Source: Kerstersia gyiorum (GTDB lineage: Bacteria > Pseudomonadota > Gammaproteobacteria > Burkholderiales > Burkholderiaceae_B). Taken from it: a stretch of 64,000 nt of DNA. The translations under genes and the position numbers were made by a program. The notes under the pieces were generated by a model. That model ran no database searches and was not told the origin of the DNA. It was given only the letters and a program-made list of their open reading frames with translations. The stretch covers positions 62,001 to 126,000 of the forward strand of contig NZ_SGWZ01000007.1 in the NCBI RefSeq assembly GCF_004216755.1. Direction: 5' to 3'. Below, one piece after another: positions 1 to 8,110 of this stretch; position 1 is the first letter of the stretch; the number at the start of each line of letters is the position of its first letter.

Positions 1-132
1 GGCGGCTGTTCGGTCGTAGGCTGGTTGCCGGGGGGCGCGGGCTGCACCGGTCTCTGCCTGGGGTTCAGCGCTGGCCGAGTGCGGCAGCAGGCGGCGCCAG
101 AACGAAGGAAAAAATGCAGGTTGGCTGCTCAT
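1..132 (-). CDS. N-terminal fragment of a probable ABC transporter ATPase (SsuB position)
   Basis: Only the first 44 codons lie in the window; the gene continues past base 1. The ATG at 132 overlaps the TGA of the permease gene (ATGA), so the two are translationally coupled in one operon. The visible residues form an Arg/Ala/Pro-rich extension (MSSQPAFFPSFWRRLLP...) and do not yet reach a Walker A motif. Assignment as the ATP-binding subunit of the sulfonate importer comes only from its place after the binding protein and permease. The 44 codons contain no stop. Confidence 0.55.
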   Translation of the reverse strand, partial: MSSQPAFFPSFWRRLLPHSASAEPQAETGAARAPRQPAYDRTAA

Positions 133-956
133 GGCCGGGCCTCCGCCAATTGATAGGATGGATGCCATTTCAGCCAGCGCCGTTCCAGCAGGCGTGCCGC
201 CCAATCGGAACTCTTGCCCAGCAAGGCATAGATGATGATGGACAGCACGACGATGTCGGTCTGCAGGAATTCCCGGGCAGTCATGGCCATATAGCCGACT
301 CCGGACTTGGCGGAAATGGTTTCAGCGACGATCAGCACGATCCAGGACACGCCCAGTGCGTAGCGCACGCCAACCAGAATGGAAGGCACAGCGCCCGGCA
401 GCACCACATAGCGCAAGAGCCGCCAGCCGCTCAGGCCGTAGTTGCGCGCCATTTCGATCAGGCCGCTGTCCAGCGAACGGATGCCATGGTAGGTATTCAG
501 ATAGACCGGGAACAGGGCGGCGAAAGTGATCAGGAAAATGCGGGTGGTCTCGTCGATGCCGAACCACATGATGGCGAGCGGCACCAGCGCCAGTGAGGGA
601 ATGTTGCGCAGCATTTGCAGCGTGGTATCGAGCAGGCGCTCGCCTGTGCGCGACAGGCCGGTCAGCAGGCCCAGCCCCAGGCCCAGCGCGGTGCCCAGCG
701 TGAAGCCTGCCGCCGCGCGTGCGAAGCTCACGCCCACGTGGTGCCAGAGTTCGCCGCTCATGAACAGACGCACGAACGTGTGCAGGACTTCGAGTGGGGG
801 CGGAAACAGCCGCGCCGACACCAGCCCGTGCGTGGAGGCATAGTGCCAGACGATGATGGTCAGTATCGGGATCAGCCAAGGCATAGCCTGCCACCAGACC
901 GCGCGCAGCGGTGCGGTGGCAGACGGAGCCAGGGACGCACGGCCGGTCCGGCTCAC
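129..956 (-). CDS. ssuC: ABC transporter permease, sulfonate/taurine (SsuC/TauC) type
   Basis: 275-residue inner-membrane permease of the BPD_transp_1 family, expected to form the channel of an importer for alkanesulfonates or related organosulfur compounds. It has about six hydrophobic segments and a clear EAA-type loop around residues 168-205 (IEMARNYGLSGWRLLRYVVL), which docks to the ATPase. The ATG at 956 overlaps the TGA of the upstream binding-protein gene, and its own stop overlaps the start of the next gene, so the three are one tight operon. The family is well supported. The exact substrate (sulfonate, taurine, nitrate or a pyrimidine precursor) is inferred, because these permeases look alike. 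Confidence 0.85.
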   Translation of the reverse strand: MSRTGRASLAPSATAPLRAVWWQAMPWLIPILTIIVWHYASTHGLVSARLFPPPLEVLHTFVRLFMSGELWHHVGVSFARAAAGFTLGTALGLGLGLLTGLSRTGERLLDTTLQMLRNIPSLALVPLAIMWFGIDETTRIFLITFAALFPVYLNTYHGIRSLDSGLIEMARNYGLSGWRLLRYVVLPGAVPSILVGVRYALGVSWIVLIVAETISAKSGVGYMAMTAREFLQTDIVVLSIIIYALLGKSSDWAARLLERRWLKWHPSYQLAEARP

Positions 957-2110
957 TTTGCGCCTTCCTGTTGGGCGGGTTCATGCCATTGCCAGTCGGC
1001 AATCGAGAAATCCTCCTTGGCCAGACCGTTGGAAAGCAGGAAGGCTTTCGTGCCTTCCAGCAGATCCAGGCCTTGTTGCGGGAAGGCGTCGATGTTGAAC
1101 GAGCTGACTGGCCAGGATTCACGCACTACCGGCTCGCTGAAGGCCGTGGTGGTCAGGTAGTAGGTGTAGTAAGCGTCGGGGTTGGCATGCAGGTCGCGGG
1201 CGCCTTGTTCGCGCGCGTGGTCGAAAGCCGCGGCGAACCCGGGGTGAGCCTTGAGGAAGTTTTCGCTGGCGACGATCACCGAGTTGCCTTCCAGGCCGTG
1301 CTGGCTGGCCTGGTCGATGACTTTCAGGCCTTGCGCCTTGAGCTGCGGGCCCAGGCCCGTCGGGGCGGTATAGGCTGCGATGTCGCCTCGTTCCAGCGCG
1401 GGCTGGGCGTCGCGCGGGAACAGGTGGACTTCTTCGACATCCTTGATGACGCCCTGGTCTTTCAGACCGGCGAAGTAGCGATGCAGATAGGAACCACGTG
1501 GCAGGCCCACGCGTTTGCCGGCCAGCTCGGCCGGTGTGTCGACGCCATTGGCGGGCACGACCAGCCATGCATCGCTGGCAATGCCGTTGAACCCCAGCAG
1601 GCGGGTGGCGCCGCCGCTGGAGCGGGCGAACAGCGCGGGCGTGTCGCCATAGATGCCGACATCCAGCTTGCCACTCAGCAGCGCTTCATTGAGGTCGGGG
1701 CCATTGGGGAAAATGTGCTGGGTGATCTGGTTGAAACCCAGCCCCTTGATGGCGTCGGCCAGCAGGCCTTTTTCCAGCGCCCAGCCTACCGGGCCGCCTA
1801 TGCTCTGGCCCGGTCCGATATAGCCCAGGCGCAAGGTGTAGTCGCCTGCCGCAGCTTGGGCAGCCGTTGCCGTGCCGGCGCCTGCCGGAGGCGTTGCCGT
1901 GGTGCCGGACTGGCCGGTGGGGGCGGCCGGCGCACTGGCCGAATTGCTGCCGCCCGCTGTATTGGCGGCGGGGGTGTTGCTGTCACAGGCGGCCAGCGTG
2001 CTGGCCAGTACGGCACTGGCCAACAGGCGCAGGCTGGTTCGTGCCCAGGCCCCGGGGAGCGCCTGCAGCAGGGAAAATGAGGGAGCCTGCGTAAAAATAT
2101 TCAGAGTCAT
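953..2110 (-). CDS. ssuA: Sulfonate ABC transporter substrate-binding lipoprotein (SsuA-like)
   Basis: 385 residues, first gene of the importer operon. The N-terminus is a long signal with a lipobox ending LAAC (Cys42), so it is predicted to be a lipoprotein rather than the free periplasmic form common for SsuA. An Ala/Gly/Pro/Thr-rich linker (about residues 43-90) is followed by an NMT1/OpuAC-like binding fold, with stretches such as LNEALLSGKLDVGIYGDTPA and a C-terminal helix-rich half typical of the SsuA/NrtA superfamily. The 40-residue lead before the Cys is long, so a later start is possible, but no better ATG is visible. The stop overlaps the permease start (ATGA). Confidence 0.82.
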   Translation of the reverse strand: MTLNIFTQAPSFSLLQALPGAWARTSLRLLASAVLASTLAACDSNTPAANTAGGSNSASAPAAPTGQSGTTATPPAGAGTATAAQAAAGDYTLRLGYIGPGQSIGGPVGWALEKGLLADAIKGLGFNQITQHIFPNGPDLNEALLSGKLDVGIYGDTPALFARSSGGATRLLGFNGIASDAWLVVPANGVDTPAELAGKRVGLPRGSYLHRYFAGLKDQGVIKDVEEVHLFPRDAQPALERGDIAAYTAPTGLGPQLKAQGLKVIDQASQHGLEGNSVIVASENFLKAHPGFAAAFDHAREQGARDLHANPDAYYTYYLTTTAFSEPVVRESWPVSSFNIDAFPQQGLDLLEGTKAFLLSNGLAKEDFSIADWQWHEPAQQEGAK

Positions 2111-2351
2111 GGCGGATGCTTTCTAGAGAAACGCGGCGCGCCGCAACAGACGCCGGAGGCGCCGGCGGACTTTTGCTGCCGTGGAATGAATTCTAGAAAT
2201 ATGGCGCCCGTGGCCGAACGAAGGATTATTTATTTGCTAATGGGGTAAAGCCGCAGCGGCGGGGGGACTCTTGGTTTTTGGTACTAGACAGGTGACCGGT
2301 GGGCGGCCGTCTGGTGGCGCAGGCTGGGCGGGTGAGCGCCGGGCAGGAACG

Positions 2352-2380
2352 AAAAAGGCCGGCCCGATGCGGGCCGGCCT
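2352..2380 (-). terminator. Rho-independent terminator downstream of the PPC-repeat gene
   Basis: An 11-bp perfect GC-rich stem (2356-2366 with 2370-2380, loop 2367-2369) is followed on the minus strand by a run of five T. It sits about 90 bp after the stop of the minus-strand PPC protein gene and before the sulfonate operon, so it insulates the two. Confidence 0.8.
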
Positions 2381-2432
2381 GGATGGGCCGCAGCGCGTGG
2401 ATGCGCTCAGGTATCTGATGGCCGCAAGGGCA

Positions 2433-2468
2433 GTTTCGTCCTGGCCGCGTTGGCGGCCAGGACGAAAC
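2433..2468. repeat. Perfect 16-bp inverted repeat directly after a stop codon
   Basis: Bases 2433-2448 pair perfectly with 2453-2468 around a 4-base loop. The hairpin begins one base after the stop of the PPC protein gene. It has no T tract, so it is more likely an mRNA 3'-end stabiliser or part of a two-hairpin termination region with the terminator about 50 bp further on. Confidence 0.75.
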
Positions 2469-2469
2469 A

Positions 2470-3873
2470 TCAACGGCGCTGGGCCGAAATGGTATAGCGG
2501 CGGTCGCGGTCGCCGTCGCCCAGGGTGCGGGACTGGACCTCGTAAGTGCCGGGCGCCAGTTCGGTGACGATCTGCGCATCCATGTTGCCGGCGCTGTCAT
2601 CGTCTTCTGCCAGCGTCGAACCGTCCTGCAGCAGCGTCAGGTAGCTGTCGGAGTCCGGGGCACGCATGGTGATGGCATAGGTGCCACCCTGAGTGATCTG
2701 CAGCGTGTAGCTATCGGCTTCGTTGCCGCCCAGCAGTAGTGCCGCACGTGGTTCGCCTACCTTCAGGGTGCCGCCGCCGGCATTTTCGGGCACTGCCTGG
2801 GTCTTAACGGCCAGGGTGTAGGGGCCGCTTTGCGTGCCGCCGCCGATGTTGACGTAATAGGTGCCCGGCTGCAGGACGCTGCGAACACGGTTGCGCTGGC
2901 CACTGCTGCTGCCGCGCACGTTGCCGGTATCGGCGCTGATCGCCACGTCGGCCTGGAAGCCTTGGGCGCTCATTTCCACGGTGACGAGGGCGGGTTCGTT
3001 GAGGCGGAACGAGTACTGTTGTTCCTCACCTGCATAAACTGCTGTCCCTGAGGGGCCGTTGAGCTGCAGGGCGGCATTCGGCGCCAGGAGCTCGCCTTCG
3101 GGCATCGGCAGGCGTTCGACATCAATCGTGAAGCCGCCCTGGAACTGGCTGGTTTCCATGGCGGAGTCGGCCACGATGGTATAGCTGCCGGGTTTCAGTG
3201 CCACTTGCAGGCGCGCATCCAGGTTGCCGCCGCTGTCGTCGTCGCTGAACAGGTCGTTGCCGGCACTGTCGCGCAGCACCAGATAAGGGTCCAGGCCCTG
3301 TTGCGACGCACGCATGTCGATGCGGTAGATGCCTTCTTCGGTAATGTTCAGGCGGTATTCCAGCACCTTGCCAGTACCCCAGTCCGTAACGTTCTGGCCG
3401 GCGGTGACGGGCTCGCCGGAATACGGCTGGAGTTTTTCCACTTCCACCTGGAACGGGCCGTAGGCGCTGGCGTCCATGCCGCTGACCGCGATGTTGTAGG
3501 TGCCATTGGCTTCGGTCTTGAAACCCAGTACCGTCTTGTTATTACGGTTCGAGCCGGAGCAGTCGTCGCACGGGTTGTTCAGGCGCGAAACCAGGTTGCC
3601 GTCACGCAGCACGCTGATCTGCGGGCGCAGGGCGCCAGTGACGATGATGCGGAACAACTGGTCTTTTTCCGCGTCCAGGCTGAACAGAGCGCTACGAACG
3701 CCGTCGCTATAGTTCAGCAGGCTCTTGCTGGACAGTTCTCCCGAGACTTGCTTGCCAACAGTCAGCGGCGTGGCGGCCGGTTGTTGGGACTGGTGTTGCT
3801 GGAAGTAGAAAAATACAGCGGAACCCGCGACGATCGCACCGGCGATTGCTGCAAGCGGAGTGGAGAGTTTCAT
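2470..3873 (-). CDS. Exported protein with repeated PPC-like beta domains, function unknown
   Basis: 467 residues. The ATG at 3873 is preferred over longer frames because AGGA lies upstream and the protein then opens with an export signal or anchor (MKLSTPLAAIAGAIVAGSAV). The rest is about four tandem repeats of roughly 100 residues resembling the bacterial pre-peptidase C-terminal (PPC) fold: each ends in a G(T/S)Y motif, and two carry the Asp-rich loop DLFSDDDSGGNLDA or LAEDDDSAGNMDA. PPC domains usually sit at the end of secreted proteases, but no protease domain is present. A Cys pair (CDDC) lies in the first repeat. It is monocistronic. Binding or adhesion in the periplasm or cell surface is possible, but function is not assignable. 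Confidence 0.8.
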   Translation of the reverse strand: MKLSTPLAAIAGAIVAGSAVFFYFQQHQSQQPAATPLTVGKQVSGELSSKSLLNYSDGVRSALFSLDAEKDQLFRIIVTGALRPQISVLRDGNLVSRLNNPCDDCSGSNRNNKTVLGFKTEANGTYNIAVSGMDASAYGPFQVEVEKLQPYSGEPVTAGQNVTDWGTGKVLEYRLNITEEGIYRIDMRASQQGLDPYLVLRDSAGNDLFSDDDSGGNLDARLQVALKPGSYTIVADSAMETSQFQGGFTIDVERLPMPEGELLAPNAALQLNGPSGTAVYAGEEQQYSFRLNEPALVTVEMSAQGFQADVAISADTGNVRGSSSGQRNRVRSVLQPGTYYVNIGGGTQSGPYTLAVKTQAVPENAGGGTLKVGEPRAALLLGGNEADSYTLQITQGGTYAITMRAPDSDSYLTLLQDGSTLAEDDDSAGNMDAQIVTELAPGTYEVQSRTLGDGDRDRRYTISAQRR

Positions 3874-4364
3874 AGATCCTCGTAGGAATGATTCAGGCTC
3901 GGCCCTGTGCGGCATGGCCCGGCCAGTTGCGCTGTGTCCGGAACACGAACCAGGCGCTGGAAACGCGGTGTGCGCCATGCATGCGCGATTTTAGAAGGCA
4001 GGCCTGGTGCGCGCATGCTGGGCGCGGGGAGCGCGATAGTATCAGAATGCTACGGGCAATCCCGAGGGGGAAGCGGGCGGCAGGGCGGATTGCGGCGGAA
4101 ATAGAAGCCTGGCGGCAGGAACGTCGTTTCCCTGGTGCTAGCGCAATGTTGCAAACACATGCACAAGCGTCGTCAGCCGCCGTGGGAGGCGGGCGGTCGA
4201 GGTGTGCACTGGCCTGTGATGCCAATTTATTTCAGGTAAAAGTGGATAATACGTTATGTGTGAAGATGTAAGGCCGTCTGGAAGTCGCGCGGCAGCCGTG
4301 GCAAGGTATGGCCGTGCAGTTTTCACAACCTGTTTTCAATTCTCTTTATTGGGGCCAGCAAGAC
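3874..4364. other. Divergent intergenic region, 491 bp
   Basis: Separates the minus-strand PPC gene from the plus-strand SecD-like lipoprotein gene and must hold both promoters. A GATAAT hexamer at 4246-4251 is a possible -10 for the lipoprotein gene, but no convincing -35 lies 16-18 bp before it. Short open frames here look like chance. No RNA gene or repeat was recognised. Confidence 0.5.
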
Positions 4365-4931
4365 ATGAAATTTTCCACGCGACCTTTGTTTCCTTGGCTG
4401 ATGTTGGCAGGTGCCGTGAGCCTGGCGGCTTGCCAGAACACGGTGCCGCGCCAGCCGGAAAGCGAATCCCAGGCCGCGCAGCAGGCACAGCAGCAAGGCC
4501 AGGAACAAACACAACAGGCGCAGCTGACGCAGCAGCAGGCTGCTGCGAATACCGCGCCCGCCATTCGTTTCTTTCTTGCGCAACCGCAGCCGGCGGATGA
4601 CCTGGTGCAGATCCAGCTCAATCCCGAGACCAGCGTGTATGCCTTGCCGCAGCCCGTTTTTACCCAGGCTGACCTGCAGCAGATCGTTCCCCTGCAAAGC
4701 CAGCAGGGCCAGGTTTTCCTGCGCTTCGATTTCAATGAGCAGGGTGCGCAGAAGCTGGAATCCATCAGTCGCCAGGCGGCAGGCAATTACCTGGTGCTGA
4801 CGATCAATGACCAGATCGTCGCTGTTCCGCAGGTGGCATCGTCCTATGAGCGACCGGCTGTGCATGTGCCCATGCGCAGCGCGGAAGATGCGCAGGCTGT
4901 GGTCGAATTGCTGCGCCAGGGCGCGAACTGA
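4365..4931 (+). CDS. Lipoprotein with a SecDF P1-head-like domain
   Basis: 188 residues. Signal peptide with lipobox LAAC (Cys23), then a Gln-rich linker at about residues 24-65, then a domain at about 85-188 that resembles the P1 head subdomain of SecD. The resemblance is seen in VFLRFDFNEQGAQKLESISR, then LVLTINDQIVAVPQV, then AEDAQAVVELLRQGA, matching the SecD pattern of 'F-D-x-x-G-A-x-x-(F/L)', 'd-G-x-V-x-x-P' and 'a-x-x-L-a-x-x-L-R-x-G-A'. It has none of SecD's membrane helices. The ATG at 4365 is chosen because it gives the signal peptide; the ribosome site is weak. Location is the periplasmic face of a membrane. Function is unknown; a chaperone-like or export-associated role is speculative. 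Confidence 0.75.
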   Translation: MKFSTRPLFPWLMLAGAVSLAACQNTVPRQPESESQAAQQAQQQGQEQTQQAQLTQQQAAANTAPAIRFFLAQPQPADDLVQIQLNPETSVYALPQPVFTQADLQQIVPLQSQQGQVFLRFDFNEQGAQKLESISRQAAGNYLVLTINDQIVAVPQVASSYERPAVHVPMRSAEDAQAVVELLRQGAN

Positions 4932-5036
4932 GCCTGAAGGATGATCGGCCTGGCCATCGTGGTCGGGCCGGTTTTGCACCCGGCTGCCGTCCGGCATGGC
5001 AGCCGGGTGCTGTCGTGTTGCGATAGAGGTTTTTCC

Positions 5037-6086
5037 ATGCATGGTGAGTACAAGGTTCACGGCGGCAAGCTGGTAGTGGTCGATCTGGAAGTGGAAGCAG
5101 GCTGCTTGCGCGATGTCAGTGTCGCCGGGGATTTTTTCCTCGAGCCGCCGGAGGCGCTGGCCGATATACGGCAGTCCCTCAACGGACTGCCGGTCAGTGC
5201 TTCGGCGGAAGACATGGCTGCAGCCATACGCCGTGGGTTGCGGCCGGATGCAGCCTTGATTGGCTTCAGTCCGGAAGCGGTCGCCATCGCCGTGCGCCGC
5301 GCGCTGGGCGTGGAGCGCAGCTGGCGTGACTACGAGTGGCAATTGGTCGAGGCCGGCCCAATGTCGCCGGCCATGCACCTGGCGCTCGACGATGTGCTGG
5401 GCCAGGCGGTAGGGGCAGGGCAGCGTGCCCCGACCCTGCGGTTCTGGGAGTGGAGCCATCCGGCCATCATCATCGGCTGCTTCCAATCCTTGAAAAACGA
5501 AGTGGACATGGATGCTGCGCGTCGTTTGGGCGTGGATGTGGTGCGTCGCATCACGGGCGGGGGGGCGATGTTCGTGGAGCCCGGCTCGACGATTACCTAC
5601 TCCCTGTATGCGCCAGGCGAACTGGTGCGTGGCATGAGCTTCGCGGAATCCTATGCCTTTCTGGACGACTGGGTGCTAAAGGCGCTCAACGAACTCGGCA
5701 TTGCCGCGTTCTACAAACCGCTCAACGACATTACCAGCCCGCAGGGCAAGATTGGTGGTGCTGCGCAAAAACGTTTCGCCAATGGTGCCGTGTTGCATCA
5801 CGTGACCATGGCCTACGACATGGATGCGGGCAAGATGCTCCAGGTATTGCGCATCGGCCGGGAAAAGCTGAGCGACAAAGGCACTGCCAGCGCCGCCAAG
5901 CGTGTGGACCCCTTGCGCAGCCAGACCGGGCTGGCGCGCGAGCAGATCATCGCCCGCATGAAGGCGACCTTCGCCGCGCTCAATGGCGGCACGCCGGGGC
6001 AGATTACACCCGAAGAGTTTGCTGCCGCGGAGAGCCTGGCGCAGGGCAAGTTCAGCAGCGAGGCCTGGCTGAACCATCTGCCCTGA
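5037..6086 (+). CDS. lplA: Lipoate-protein ligase with the accessory domain at the N-terminus
   Basis: 349 residues. Ligates lipoate to E2 and H-protein lysines after adenylation. Residues about 1-90 resemble the small accessory (Lip_prot_lig_C) domain, which in E. coli LplA lies at the C-terminus and in some archaea is a separate protein. Residues about 100-345 are the catalytic BPL/LplA fold, with the lipoate loop RRITGGG (170-176) and the probable catalytic Lys238 in GKIGGAAQKR. The ATG at 5037 follows AGAGG and starts at the accessory domain. The 3' end overlaps the convergent LysR gene by 35 bp. Similarity to LplA is clear; the domain order is read from motifs, not aligned. Confidence 0.85.
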   Translation: MHGEYKVHGGKLVVVDLEVEAGCLRDVSVAGDFFLEPPEALADIRQSLNGLPVSASAEDMAAAIRRGLRPDAALIGFSPEAVAIAVRRALGVERSWRDYEWQLVEAGPMSPAMHLALDDVLGQAVGAGQRAPTLRFWEWSHPAIIIGCFQSLKNEVDMDAARRLGVDVVRRITGGGAMFVEPGSTITYSLYAPGELVRGMSFAESYAFLDDWVLKALNELGIAAFYKPLNDITSPQGKIGGAAQKRFANGAVLHHVTMAYDMDAGKMLQVLRIGREKLSDKGTASAAKRVDPLRSQTGLAREQIIARMKATFAALNGGTPGQITPEEFAAAESLAQGKFSSEAWLNHLP

Positions 6087-7410
6087 GGGCAGCGGGCAGG
6101 CTGCCAGGTGCCGCGACGGCATCCTGGCAGGCCTGCAGCAGGGCATGGAGCTGTGGCGAGGCCTGGGTGGCCGTGCGCAGGGCCAGCCCGATTTTCCTGC
6201 CGGTGCCTGGCGTTGCAACCGGGACAATGCAAAGGTTTCCGTGGCGGGCCTCGATTTGTGCCTGACCCCGCGACGCGATGGCCAGGTGCCCGGTTTGTTG
6301 CACCAGTGCCTGCGTAATCATCGGGCTGTTGGCATACAGGCGCCCGGAGGGCGGCGCGAGGCCCTGCGCGGCGAATATCTGGCGCAGCAGGCGGTCCGCA
6401 GGCGTGTCCGGCAGGGGCGTGACCCAGCGCCAGCGCGTCAGGTCGTCCAGCTGCAGGCCGGCTTGCTGCAGGCAGGGATGGTCCGGGCGCGCAACAATGA
6501 CCAGATCATCTTCGAATAACGCTATCTGGCGGATGTCATCATCCACCGGGTCGCGCCGCAGCGCGCCGGCAATGACGTCGATATCGGCGCTGCGCAGGCG
6601 CTGCAGCAGGTCTTCGTAAGTACCGTCAATGATGCCCACTCGCACGCCGGGGTGCGCCTGCATGATGGTCTGGATCGCGTGCGGCAGGAAAATGGGCACG
6701 GACAGTGGCAGCGTGCCGATGACTATCGTGCCTCGGGTTTCTCCTTGCCAGGCCGCCAGGTCGCTTTCCAGGCCGCGCAGTTCAGCCAGCGCCTGCCGGG
6801 TGCGCAGCAACAGCGCATCGCCTGGCGGCGTGAGCCAGGTGCCAGATGGCAGTTTGTAGAACAGCCGCACCGAGATCAGGCGTTCCAGTCCTTGCAGCGC
6901 GGCGTGGATGGCGGGCTGGGAGATGCCCAGCGCCTGGGCCGCGCGCGATTCGCTGCCCCAGGCTGCCACGCTGAGCAGCGCCTGGATCTGGCTGGGCGTA
7001 ACGCTGCGCGCAAACCGGCCCGTCGTGCCGTCGCCCCCACGCTTCGATGCGTCGCTGGCCAGGGCTTCCCTGGCACCAGTCTGCAGGCATGCCAGCAAGG
7101 CCATGACCCGCGCCGCCATTTGCCGGCCCGGTTCGGTGGGCGCCATGCCACGCGCGGTGCGCAAGAAGAGGTCCAGTCCGCAATCGCGCTCCAGGCGCTG
7201 AATGGCGCGAGTGATGGCGGGCTGGGAAACATGGCAGGCTTCGGCGGCGGCAAAGGTGGTGCCGTGCTGCACGACGGCGCTCATGGCGCGCAGCGAGCGC
7301 AGCATCGGCAGCAGGGTTGGCGTGCCGTGTGTTGCCTGGCTGGCGGGGGAATGCGGGGCGGAGCGCATGGGCAGGGAAACGTAAAAGGAATCAGGCCTGT
7401 GGCACAGCAT
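6052..7410 (-). CDS. LysR-family regulator with two N-terminal HTH domains
   Basis: 452 residues, against about 300 for a normal LysR protein. Two winged HTH segments are visible: residues about 35-100 (TFAAAEACHVSQPAITRAIQ, then LFLRTARGMAPTEPG) and about 138-200 (SRAAQALGISQPAIHAALQG, then LFYKLPSGTWLTPPGDAL). One periplasmic-binding-like effector domain follows (about 225-435). It is divergent from the ligA-hydrolase-pobA operon, 216 bp away, and so is the likely aromatic-responsive regulator of those genes. The start is uncertain: an ATG at 7368 would give 438 residues and neither has a strong ribosome site. The 3' end overlaps lplA by 35 bp. Confidence 0.85.
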   Translation of the reverse strand: MLCHRPDSFYVSLPMRSAPHSPASQATHGTPTLLPMLRSLRAMSAVVQHGTTFAAAEACHVSQPAITRAIQRLERDCGLDLFLRTARGMAPTEPGRQMAARVMALLACLQTGAREALASDASKRGGDGTTGRFARSVTPSQIQALLSVAAWGSESRAAQALGISQPAIHAALQGLERLISVRLFYKLPSGTWLTPPGDALLLRTRQALAELRGLESDLAAWQGETRGTIVIGTLPLSVPIFLPHAIQTIMQAHPGVRVGIIDGTYEDLLQRLRSADIDVIAGALRRDPVDDDIRQIALFEDDLVIVARPDHPCLQQAGLQLDDLTRWRWVTPLPDTPADRLLRQIFAAQGLAPPSGRLYANSPMITQALVQQTGHLAIASRGQAQIEARHGNLCIVPVATPGTGRKIGLALRTATQASPQLHALLQACQDAVAAPGSLPAALRADGSARPRC

Positions 7411-7626
7411 AACCAGGATGCATGATTCTGTGCCAGCAAGCCTGTCGTTGAATGCCTGTCATTGGCTGGATTTTATTAATGGCAGTCTTGTTTTTGATTC
7501 TTTGGAAGGACTAGGTGTTTTCCAGCATATAAGTAAAAAACATTGAAAAGGCGCTTTTTTTGATTGGTGGTGGTGGCCTGGTTTGCCGATACTGATAGCT
7601 GCTTTGCAATCGCTCGAGGAGGTGAC

Positions 7627-8007
7627 ATGGCCTTGGATAAACCTTATCTGGACGTGCCGGGGACAACGGTGTTCGACGCCGATCAATCCCGCAAGGGCTA
7701 CTGGTTGAATCAGTTTTGCATGAGCCTGATGCAGCCCGCCAACCGAGAGCGCTTCAAGTCCGACGAACGCGTCTACCTGGATGAATGGCCGATGTCGGAA
7801 GAGCAGAAGCAGGCGCTGCTGGCGCGTGACCTGAACCGTTGCATCGCGCTGGGCGGCAGCATTTATTTCCTGGTCAAGGTGGGGGCAACCGATGGTGTTA
7901 GTGTTCAGAAGATGGTGTCCACCATGACAGGCATGAGCGAGGAGGCCTACCGCGACATGATGCTGGCAGGTGGCCGTCCGCCAGCGGGCAAGGGCGAGGG
8001 GGCTTGA
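7627..8007 (+). CDS. ligA: Protocatechuate 4,5-dioxygenase alpha subunit-like (LigA)
   Basis: 126 residues, all of it a LigA domain, with stretches such as QSRKGYWLNQFCMSLMQPAN, DEWPMSEEQKQALLARD and NRCIALGGSIYFL. In the classic enzyme this small helical subunit caps the iron-containing beta subunit (LigB/PmdB), which opens the protocatechuate ring between C4 and C5. The ATG at 7627 has an excellent GAGGAGG site; a longer frame upstream is not needed. No LigB gene follows: the next genes encode an alpha/beta hydrolase and PobA. Either the beta subunit is elsewhere or this subunit has another partner. Confidence 0.88.
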   Translation: MALDKPYLDVPGTTVFDADQSRKGYWLNQFCMSLMQPANRERFKSDERVYLDEWPMSEEQKQALLARDLNRCIALGGSIYFLVKVGATDGVSVQKMVSTMTGMSEEAYRDMMLAGGRPPAGKGEGA

Positions 8008-8110
8008 AGCGGCTGGCCCGGAAGGGGGCGCGGTGTGGCAGTGAGCCGCCCGGACCCGCCTGTTGGCGGATGCGGGCGATGAACGAATAGAAGATAGGGA
8101 GCAGGAAAAC

